64,000 bases of DNA from Maniola hyperantus. Taxonomy: Eukaryota > Arthropoda > Insecta > Lepidoptera > Nymphalidae. The position numbers and the translations under genes were made by a program. Location: contig NC_048545.1 in the NCBI RefSeq assembly GCF_902806685.2, forward strand, positions 1,637,001 through 1,701,000, written 5' to 3'. The first letter of the stretch is position 1. Every line of letters begins with the position of its first letter. Shown one piece after another: positions 33,301 through 45,300 of the stretch. The notes beneath the pieces were generated by a model, which was not told the origin of the DNA, ran no database searches, and worked only from the letters and a program-made list of their open reading frames with translations.

Positions 33301-36300
33301 TTTGTTCGTACAGCTGGAAAATTACGATTTATTGGAGCATTAAACTAATTTCTATGTGACATTCGAAAACCCATCTAATTTTCCGAAATTTTAAAAAAGA
33401 GTCAATTCACGGTTCTTGGATTTGTTCCTTTAATTGTGCTATAAGGCCTACCTAAATACCAAATTTCATGATTGTAAGTCGACGGGAAGTAGGTACCCTA
33501 TATAGGTTTTCTTGACAGACACGACGGACAGACGGACAGGCTATAAGACCTACCAACTATAAATACCAAATTTCATGATTCTAGGTCAACGGGAAGTACC
33601 CTAGAGGTTTTTTTTGACTGACACAACGGATAGACGGACAGACAAACAATGAAGTGATCCTATTCTATCCTATTCTACTTAATTTCATTTCAATTTTTGT
33701 TAGTATATTTATGTTAGTTAGTAGTTTAATTAGTGTAATTGGGATTTATGCCCGTTCTAATTAAATAATAGTAATAAATAAATAAATAAATAATAATAAT
33801 AAGGGTCCCTTGTTCCATTTGAGGTACGGAACCCTAAAAAAGTTAATTCTTACTGGTTTAACACCCGTCTTAATCATATTCTTCAGCGTGATAACTTTGC
33901 GCACAGCCTGTGCTGGGTCTTGTCCTATGAGGGCGTAACCACACACCACCATCTGATGCAGCGCCTTCTCTGCTAATGCTGACGTCTCCTTCTGCTTTTG
34001 TGTTAGGCAAGACTCCACCTGTGACACATAATTAATTGCCTCGTTGGTCTACGACCAAGGGTTTCGAACTGCAGTCCTATTTTTTCGAAACTTTGCACGA
34101 TAAATCAAAAACTATAATGCATAATGCATAAAAATAAATAAAAATCTGTTTTAGCATATAGGTACAGGTAAAGCCCTTTCATATGATACCCCAATTGGTA
34201 TAGTTACCCCACTTGGTAATTATTTGTTCATGAACACATTTTAATTTTTACGGAATCCTAAAAATATGAACAATGAGTTCACCAAACCTACCTCATTTTC
34301 ACCATGATTTTTTATCATGTCCAAAGTGCCCTGTATATCGAGCAGCTTATCTTGAATGTGCTGAGTTCCATTCTGCAGTAGCAACTTAATCTTTATGAGT
34401 ACCGTGTCCACAGATCTGCAACTCAAAGGCTTTCAAAATTCAGAAAGGTAGTCATTTTCTTTAATATTAGTTACTAGCTTATTCTCGTGACTTCGTCCTC
34501 GTGGACTACACAAATTTCAAACCCCTATTTCACCCCCTTAGGGGTTGAATTTTCAAAAATCCTTTCTTAGCGGATGCCTACGTCATAATAGCTATCTGCA
34601 TGCCAACTTTCAGCCCGATCCGTCCAGTAGTTTGAGCTGTGCGTTGGTAGACCAGTCAGTCGGTCACCTTTTCCTTTTATAAATTTAGATAAGAAGATAT
34701 CGATTTGTTTCCTCGTACTGCTATGGAAAGCCATACTAGCCGAGATTATAAGTCGGCAGCGTTAATAAGTACATGGTTCGATCATGGGTACGCACCTCTA
34801 ACATTTCAGAATACGGTATTTGACAACTAGTCAAATCAGTAACTTTTTATTAAACGTCAAAACGCGCGCTTGGTATGTCGTCGACGTCACAATTATTTGA
34901 CGTGCTTTTTTTTAGTTTAATAGATAATTTAAAATGGTTATTAAAACCAACAAAGGACGTGGATTTTACGTATTTTGGAAGACCCTCTATTTTTTTTTAA
35001 ATTCAAATACAAGTTCTTGACTGCAATCTCACCTGGTGGTAAGTGATGATGCAGTCTAAGATGACAGCGGGCTAACCTGGAAGGGGTATGGCAGTTTTTA
35101 TTAAACCCATACCCCTTTGGTTTCTACACGGCATCGTACCGGAACACTAAATCGCTTGGCGGCACGGCTTTGCCGGTTAATAATCACTGAGAAATAATTT
35201 ATTTTTGATGTAGTCAAATACCCAATTGTGCGTTTTAAACAATTAAATACCTATCACTTGCTTTAACGGTGAAGGAAAACATCGTGAGGAACACCTGCAT
35301 GCGTGAGAGATCTCAAAAATATTCTCAAAGACGTCTCAGCCAATTCGTACTTAAAGAGCGTGGTGGTCTAAATCCTCCTCTACAATGAACCAAAACCTTA
35401 ATTCGTATAATCCGCTGGAACAGGTCGAATCTGTATGGTGCAACATGCAGCATGCGACATGAACCGTCCGCCCTCCCACTGCTAAACATGCAGGAAAAAG
35501 CAGCCACTGCATGTTTGAGACCGACAAAACGTCATATAGGTATTAGTGACTGAGACAATGCTCAACAAAGCCGAAATCTCATTCTAAAGGTCGATGTACA
35601 TTACTTGCTGTCGCGTACTGTACCTTTCTAGGTCCACCTGGAACTTCCTCTCGACACTCTGCAACAGGTCTTCCCCCAGCTTGTATGTTATTTCATCCTC
35701 CAACACCTTGTCAAGGTTATTTTTCTCAAGTTCCGCATCGACCTGCTTAAATAAATACCCAATCATCATCATCAACCAATAGACGCCCACTGCTGGGCAT
35801 AGGTCTCTTGTAGGGACTTCCAGATGCCATGGTCTTGCGCCGCCTGAATCCAGCGGCTCCCTGCGACTTGTCTGATGTCGTCCGTCCACTTAGTGGGGGT
35901 CTTCCAACGCTGCGTCTTTCGGCGCGAGGTCGCCATTCCAGCACCTTGGGACCCCAACGTCTATCGGTTTTACGAACTATGTGCCCTGCCCATTGCCACT
36001 TCAGCTTCGCAACCCGTTGAGCTATGTAAATTTTACTCTAGTTCTCCTACGGATCACCAATTACCAAATAGATTACATTTAACTTTTGGAAACTTTTTAT
36101 AAAGTTGACTTGTTAGGGTTCCGTACCCGAAGGGTGCTTTCGGGACCCTAATAGTAAGAAATGTGTTCATAAACAATAAATAGTATAATTTCTACTTTCA
36201 AAGTATGTAAGATTACTATGCCAAGTGGGGTATCATAATAAGAATTTACAGGCTTTATTTACCTGTGCATTCTAAAACAGATATTTTATTTATTTTTATG

Positions 36301-39300
36301 CATAATAGTTTTTGATTTATTGTGCAAAATGTCAAAAAAATACGTCTGCAGTACAGAACCCTCGGTGCGCGAGTCTGACTCGCACTTGGCCGGGTTTTTA
36401 TTTTATTTTATTATTTACCAAAATTATGGTATTATTGTACGGTACGGTTGTTGGCACGAACACAGCCAATTAGTGAAACTAATGTTACTGTCTACCGAAA
36501 GATATTCTTTTAGGCATTCCTTTCATTAATTAAAATAACAAGCTTAAAGACATGACGACACGAAGAAAGTTTTGCCATTCATTCATCGATGATTACCCTT
36601 CAACTCCCCCGAGCTGGACAGACAACATGAAAGAAGTCGTAGGAGCGGCTGCACTATTTTGTGGCCGCTAGATATACAGGTGGCGAACATGCGCATCTGT
36701 GGCTTGTGGAAGTCCTTACGAGAGACTATTATGTTCAGCAGTGTATCGATTGATGATGATGATAATGATGAACTATACTGGCAGACAAAAAAGCTGTGAT
36801 GGCCTAGTGGTTAGGACGTCTGCCTTCTAATCGGAGGTTGGGCGTTCGATCCCGTGTTCTTTTCCGAGTTATGTGCGTTTTAAGTAATTAAATATCACTT
36901 GCTTTAACGGGGAAGGAAAACATCGTGAGGAAACCTGCATGCCTGAGAGTTCTCCATAATGTTCTCAAAGGTGTGTGAAGTCTACCAATCCGCACATGGC
37001 CAGCGTGGTAGACCCTTCTCACTGTGGGAGGAGACCCGTGTTCTGTAGTGAGCCGGATGATGACTGGCAGAGAAAACGACAGCAAAGTATTCAAAACAGG
37101 TACTCGCCAATAAAAAACAGATAAAACACAGTGGATTCCTCCAGCGCCAGAATCTCATGTCGGACCGCGGATCGAAGTCGCACAAATTTCTCAATATCAA
37201 AACTTATAAATAAACGCTCCTAGACCGAAATAGCAGCGCGCTTAACCGTATCGAATGATAGGCAACTGTTTACGATAATATAACGGCCCGTAAAATCATA
37301 CTTTATGGGTATTGAAGTGATTCTGTACTAACACCGAATTGTTATCGTTTTCAAATTGAGGAATTTCAAAATTCTGCAGAAACTTTGTTGCTTTTTCCTT
37401 CTCAACAGCGTAGCGAAACCAATAAATAATCTATGTACTTTAGTTTGAATTTAGATGCACAACGCCAAAAATGCAGAATTTTTAAATTCAAATTGTGGCG
37501 TTTTTATAGGCAAAATACAAGCATAACGCTAAAAACGAAAAATATCCAAGAAATGTTTGGAAATATCAATCTCACCTAGCAAGGTTTTTAGATCCTATTT
37601 GTTCTAATGGTTTATTAAGCTTGAGTGGGCATTCCGAATAGTGGAAGACTCACATCTTGAAGACTCTAAAGCACATAAAAAGTTTTATTTAAATTAAAAA
37701 TGTATCTGAAATCTTACTAGAATTTAAAATAAGTTTTAAGAAAATAATTTTAAAGTTTTGTGGATTTTACATTTGGTGGATGATAGTCTAAATATATAAA
37801 AGGAAAAGGTGACTGACTGACTGACTGACTGATCTATCAACTACACAGCTCAAACTACTGGACGAATCGGGCTGAAATTTGGCATGCAGATAGCTATTAT
37901 GACGTAGGCATCCGTTAAGAAAGGGTTATTGAAAATTCAACCCCTAAGGGGGTGAAATAGGGGTTTGAAATTTGTGTAGTCCACGCGGACAAAGTCGCGA
38001 GCATAAGCTAGTACAAAATAAAAGACCACAATTACTTTCCATTCTTTTTATTTCCTATCCTCTCGTGGACAATTACCCATACACACTTTACCCTCCTCAA
38101 TGCATTTGGAACAACTCTTCTGATCGCTCACCGTTCCTACCGATGTTTTGGAATCACCATCTTTTGTAGGTTCGGATTGCTTCACATTTAGAGATGTATT
38201 TTGAGAAGCTGCAGCAGTTTTAGGCAGGTCTCTTAATATTACTGCACCAGATTCATCTTGAAAAGTTATTTCTTTTCTTTGGCCCAGCTCTAGCTTACTA
38301 TTTTGAACAGACGGTGCTACTTTTTTTGAAACGGCGTCGCCTTTTTTTCTTTGACTTGGTTCTGGGTCCTTTATTTCGACTTCAACTTTAACGGCAGTTT
38401 GATTTATAAAATTAATGTTGTCTGCTGACCCCACTTGCATTATTGACAATAGCTAGAAATCAAAAAGTTGATTTTGAGTTCTAAAATCTACTTAATAGTT
38501 AATTCTATAGAAATATGGAATTAGAACTAGAGTACTTAGGAGAACTAAAGTACCCGACATAGCTCTAGGGGCTGCGAAGCTGAAGTGGCAATGGGTAGGG
38601 CACATAGTTCAGAAAACCGATAGACTTTAGGGTCCTAAGATGCTGTAATGGCGACCTCTCACCGGAAGACGCAGCGTTGAAAAACCTCCCACTAGGTGAA
38701 CGGACGACATCAGACGAGTCGCAGGAAGCCACTCGATTCAGGCGGCGCAAGACCTTGGCGTGTGGAAGTCCCTACAGGAGACCTATGTCCAGATATGGAC
38801 TTCTATCGGTAAATGATGATGATGATGATGATGAGAATAGAAAGTATTGGGCACAGATTTGAGCACTACAGTCTATATATAATAATATATCCTTAGCTAG
38901 CTACCTTTTCGTTGAAAATTGACATTGAGTAATTTGGCCAAGTTATTATCAGAGATATCAAGTACGTACATTAGATTTTCCTGGGCCTGTCTCTGACTCT
39001 CCACCAGTCACCATCCCACGTCCCACGTCACATATCTAGAACGTAACATAAAATTACGTAAGTAATTAAAAAAACTAAATATTTTTAGGGTTCCGTACCT
39101 CAAAAGGAAAAACGGAACCCTTATAGGATCACTTTGTTGTCTGTCTGTCTGTCTGTCTGTCTGTCAAGAAACCAACAGGGTACTTCCCGTTGACCTAGAA
39201 TCATGAAATTTGGCAGGTAGGTAGATCTTATAGCTAACATTTGGGGAAAAATCTGAAAACCGTGAATTTAGGGTTAGATCACACAAAAAAAATTAAATTG

Positions 39301-42300
39301 TGGTCATGAACTAATAATTAGTATTTTCAACTTTCGAAGTGAGTGACTATATCAAGTGAGGTATCATATGAAAGGTATTCACCTGTACATTCTAAAACAG
39401 ATTTTTATTTATTTTTATGCATCATAGTTTTTGAATTATCGTGCAAAATGTCGAAAAAATACGACTGTAGTACGGAACTCTCATTGCGCGAGCCTGACTC
39501 GCACTTGGCCGGTTTTTATTATATTATAAGATAGGTATATGGCAGGCGGGGCGAAGCTTAGGTATAGTCCGAAGTAGGTAGTTGGCTAAGTAATGCCTCC
39601 GCACGCCATACGTTTTCTAATATTTATGACCTTAACAATTTCTATTTTATACAATGCAAAGCTTGTTTTTTGCTTTTCAGTTACCAGTTTCTATTTATTA
39701 TTCCAGGATAATTATTCTGGAATGTTTATTATTCTTCTATTTATTATTCTGTTTACTATTTTATTTATTATTCTGGAATTATGTTGGACTTACTGCTTTC
39801 ACTAAATTATAGTAACCGCTTGAAATCAACTCGATGAACTGATTGTACAAACTTGTGGCAGGTCTGCACGTTCTGAAAGCGTCAAGCAAAAACAATAATG
39901 AACCTTATACTCTCTAGGTACCCTCGGCTTATGAGTCTTATGACTTTATCTTTACGGAAATATTTATCTTGTATCTTACAAAATTAGGTATACATTAGAT
40001 TGTTACTATAACAATCATTTTCTTCTTTGGGGCTTCGACTATAGCTAGTTTGCAATCCCTTGCATTCTCACCTATAGTGGTAAGTGATGATGCAATTAAG
40101 ATGGAAGCGGGCTTACCTGGAAGGGGTATAACAGTTTTTATTAAACCCAAACCCCTTTGGTGCCTACACGGCATCGTACCGGAACGCTAAATCGCTTGAC
40201 GCTAGCCACGGCCAAAACCAGACTAGACCAGAAATTTAAAAATTATAAAATTCCAAATCCCTACCAGGTATGGAACCTGGGATCTCCAGCTAATATGACT
40301 ACAGCGCTTACCACTGCGCCAGAGAGGTCGTCGGTTAAACTATAAGAGTTGTTTCTGAAGCAGAATAGAAAAAATGATACCTTAGTACATTATCTACGAG
40401 AGTACAGGGGCAGGTGTCGCAAACACACTCCAGCACAGTCTGAGCGGCATTGGACTGGTCGGCCAGGCCATAGGTAGGCTCTATCACTTGGGCCTGTCCT
40501 CTATCCAGGCCACTAAGCCCACTGAGGCCATTGTTTTCGGTCTGTCTGCATGATAAACGGCAACTGCCTGACCAGATCTCACGGATTGCTGAGGCAGTCG
40601 CCTCGAATTCGCGGTTGTGATTTTTCTAAAAGATAATAATTAATCTTAATCTATATATATATAAAAGGAAAAGGTGACTGACTGACTGACTGACTGACTG
40701 AATGACTGACTGACTGACTGACTGATCTATCAACGCACAGCTCAAACTACTGGACGGATCGGGCTGAAATTTGGCATGCAGATAGCTATTATGACGTAGG
40801 CATCCGCTAAGAAAGGATTTTTGAAAATTAAACTCCTAAGGGGGTGAAATAGGGTTTTGAAATTTTGTAGTCCACGCGGACGAAGTCGCGAGCATAAGTC
40901 TATATATATAAAAGGAAAAGGTGACTGACTGACTGACTGACTGACTGACTGAATGACTGACTGACTGACTGACTGATCTATCAATGCACAGCTCAAACTA
41001 CTGGACGGATCGGGCTGAAATTTGGCATGCAGATAGCTATTATGACGTAGGCATCCGCTAAGAAAGGATTTTTGTAAATTAAACTCCTAAGGGGGTGAAA
41101 TAGGGTTTTGAAATTTTGTAGTCCACGCGGACGAAGTCGCGAGCATAAGCTAGTAATAAGAATAAATCTTTATTTGTTCCAATTACTTACAATTTTACTT
41201 AAAATTACCCTCGACTCCCAAACTAGGTTAACCCGTGTCATGGGGGTCAGTCTCTTCCCAGATGTGCAATGACAATAATTATTACTTTTACTTGTGTGTA
41301 TGGGTGTGTACCTACTGTGTATGAGCGCGCGCGTTTCGGTGTATAGAATAGAATAGAATAGAATGTTTTTTTATTCATGTAAACTTTTTAAAAGTGCTTA
41401 TGAATAGTCAGGTAGTTTTAATTTACCACTGGTTCGGAATGCCGTTCCTACCGAGAAGAACCAGCAAGAAACTCGGCGGTTGCTCTTTTTAATTTTTCAA
41501 TTTACAATGTTATTATACCGTGCTATACAAGCCATTGCAGCCCCGTGCATTGCTGGAGCGAGTCAAATCCAAGCTTTTTTATCGTTTACATAGTCTGCGA
41601 CTGTATAATATGCTTTTTTTAGGAGCATACTTTAACACATTTTTTAAACTTGTGTAAAGGCAAGTCTAAAATTGCTTGTGGAATTTTATTATAAAATATT
41701 ACAGTCATTCCCACAAATGACTTTCGCACCTTCCAGAGGCGGAGCGCTGGAGTAGCTAGCTTATTTTTGTTTCTAGTTTGCCTATCATGGAGATCACTGA
41801 TTTTTTTGTAACTGTGAATGTTTTGTCGTACAAAAATTATGTTATGGTACATGCATACTTGCCAAATATATGAGGGTCTTGACCGTTAGCAATTGGTTAC
41901 ATTATGGTAGGGGTTTCCTTAAGGCCGTGATAGCCTAGTGGTCCGGACTTCCGCCTCCTAATCGAAGGTCGGGGATCGATCCCGGGCACGCACCTCTAAC
42001 TTTTCGGAGTTATGTGCATATAACGGGTGAAGGAAAACATCGTGAGGAAACTTGCATGCCTAAGGGTTCTCCATAATATTCTCAAAGGTGTGTGAAGTCT
42101 GCCAAACCGCACTTGGTCAGCGTAGTAAACTATGGCCATAACCCTAACTCTTACGGATGAAGCAGCTAGCTTTTAAACATTTAGGAATCAAGAAACAAGG
42201 CGCAAATATCTGAAGAACTACCCAAAACGACGTGAAAGTTACAAACAAAACGAGGATTCAACTTACATAAGCATACAAAACCAAAACAAATAGAAATAAC

Positions 42301-45300
42301 ACGACTACAGCAGAAACCATTTGCGTGTTTAACCTGCGAAACATACAAAGTTACGTCAAATATTTAGTCATAAACTTGAAACTTCTATAAAACTTTCTTC
42401 CATATAAGGTCCTAAGGAAGTTTATTAAAACATTTTCATTATTATTATCATATATTATTTGCTCTCACGCCCGTGTACAAAATAGATACATACAACAATA
42501 CAACATACATAGAATACGAGAGGGAGCAATCATTATTATTATTATTATTATTTATTTATTTCTTTATTATTTAATTAGAACGGCCATAAAGCCAATTACA
42601 CTAATTAAACTACGAGTACAAACTAACATAAACATACTTACAAAAATTGTTAAAATTAATAAAACATCGACTTCGTTTCGTGGAAATCCACGCCTAAGAA
42701 CTCGCGGACATCATACCAGTATTTTATAAAGTAGTTTTCAATCCTTACCAACATTATTAGGTGTATATGAGTTCTACCATTTTATAGTGTTTTATTAAAT
42801 TAGTTTAACACATGGTTCAGTAATTTATCAATAACATTTTTAATATGATTTTGAATTATTTAAAACGATGATAAGACGACTTTTTGATAACCAATTCTGA
42901 TTGACATACCTATTTCAAAATTGAGGAAGTTTCAGGGATAGCTTCAATAAAATTTTCATAGATGTCTCTTGAATATTTCGCATAGGTTGCCACGAAAGAG
43001 GAAAAATAATACCTATATCTTTAAGATCTTCTATATGCTTTAATGTTTAGGTCGTGTCAATCAATGACATAAATGAAGAGTAAGAGCTAGGCGTGCACTG
43101 CAGTTTTCCTTACGTTTCATCCCCAGAAAATCGGTGAACTATAATAGAAGTAATTAAATTAATTTAATCCGATTAAATTTAAAAAATTTAAGCATATATG
43201 ATATAGATATAGGTATTATTTTTCATTTTAGCGTTTAAACTACCGTGAGTGATTTCCATTATAAATACTATCTGTCCCGGCTTACTCACGTGTGTAGTCG
43301 ACGTTAGCCCGACTAGTTTCGAACCCATCCGGGGTCCTTTTTCAAGGGAGTCCAAGGGAGGGAGAGACTATCGGGAGACGATCGGCAGCTGTCTCCCCCC
43401 CCCCCCCCCCCAGCCACCCTCACAACGGGCTCTACGGGCAGCGGCACGTGCGTCCCGCAGTCAAAACCGCGGCGCGTGCGCGGACGGACTCCCTTGAAAA
43501 AGGACCCCGGATGGGTTCGAAACTAGTCGGGCTAACGTCGACTACACACGTGAGTAAGCCGGGACAGATAGTATTTATTATTTTTCATCTTTAGTGGTGG
43601 TAATATATCCAGCGCCATCTATGAAATTTTTCTCAAACGTTGCCTGGAAACCTCCTCAATGAGGAGGTTTGAATCACAATCAAGAATCAAGTTGATTTGA
43701 CGAAATGTCTATGGTTTTACTTATTCCATTTGAAATACAATTTGTAATCTAAAAGGAGAGATGTGGAGACAAAGTAAACAAGAAAGAGAAATAGAAGAGA
43801 AATAAAACTAGAAAATGAAGAACCCTAAAAGAAGTGAATTTTGATTAAAATGGTTGAATAGTTGAGATTTTTTTTTTTCAAAAGATTCCATTAAACAGCG
43901 AGGTGAACGTGCCTTTAGGGCACTCTACTGGGTCCTTTTTTCTTCTCATTGTGTATTCCATGACCACAATTTCGTGTTGTAACTATTAACATAAAAAGGA
44001 GTGACAACTTATTTAAAGAGACCAAATTTTTATGCTTTTCAGATACAGAAGGGGTAAGCAGTGGATGCGAAGCAAGTGCAGTCAGAGAAGAGATAGCAAG
44101 AGACTATGCGGCTCTTCAAACGCGTCTAGGACGAGAGATCTCGGATAGAAGGGGTAAACTTGGTTACGTGGGTAAGAATAATCATAATCTCTCTCCTCTC
44201 TTTCTGCACATCATACTCATTGCAAATACCTACCTATACACGGTGTAACCAGAACGCTAGCAAAAACTTAGCGTTATTGTTATAACTAATATCTAAACAC
44301 TACTACTACCAAATACTCATACTCATTTTATAGTTTTAGTGATTTAGTATTTTTCAAACCCGCAATGTATAGCGTGCAAAACTCGGGTCAGTGCTCCGCC
44401 TACGACGCGGCATTGACTCTGAGTGATCTACTTATGGAACGTTCGTTGACCTCTAGCGTCAGCCAGCGTTATATCGATCATTCATGCACTAAAATTCAAT
44501 GACAATAATGATACTCCTTCTATAGTAGATCTTATACAAAGCCATCATCGATTCATTATATCGTAACATATTTCAACGTCGTCTTGTCATATAAAGCATT
44601 TACTTTTACTGGACACATAGAAGGAGCAACTTCTGAGTTTCCATGCTGACTCTGATCAGTAGAATCGACTCTCAGAACCGAAGGTAGAATCACAGACTTA
44701 TTTTACTAGTTGTCTTACATGAAATAAACATATTTTTTTGACTACGATACTGTCCGTTTCAGCCCCTCGTCCAGTAGCAACAGAAGAACAGCTGTCAGCA
44801 GATTTTAGAAAGAAGCTAACAGAATGGCAAAGGATGAAAGGTGTAAGACAACCGCCACCAGTACCTGCGCGAAAAGATCTCAGCGAAGATTTCTTAAAGA
44901 AATGGGGTAAGCAAAATTACATAAACATTATAAGAAAACAAATTAAATTATGGCCATCACCAGCCCCCTATTGAGCACGGGTCTCCTCTCAGAATAAAAA
45001 AGGCACGCTGCACTGCAAAGATTGGCAAACAAAGGTATATGGTCTCGAAGGTTCGAGAACATAAAACGCTCAGGATTTCTTCGCAATATTTTCAATAAAC
45101 CTTGGAACCCTCAAATAGGAAGCCAAATTCTTAACTACTAGGCTATAATTGATTTCCTGTTAAACCATATGAAATACCATCAAAATTGCTGAAAAATATG
45201 AAACAATAACATTTCAGATGAATGGAAGCGAATGAAGGAAACAAATTCAGTGCCAGCTTGGGAAGAGGAGGCCAAACCAGATGAGGTTTTGGTTCGCACA

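Noticed and set aside
36793..36855. tRNA-like sequence with A and B boxes
   Set aside because: It is the head of a repeated SINE; the anticodon arm does not fold properly and the body of the SINE follows. The same holds for 8067-8120, 28272-28340 and 41925-41985.
37104..37158. A start with a hydrophobic stretch (M-R-F-W-R-W...) that looks like a signal-peptide exon on the minus strand
   Set aside because: It is an alternative frame of exon 3 of the secreted-protein gene, whose phase-fitting frame is better supported; its donor leads to no compatible exon.
43249..43497. An 82-codon frame with a poly-Pro run
   Set aside because: It lies across a foldback MITE; the Pro run is the C17 tract.
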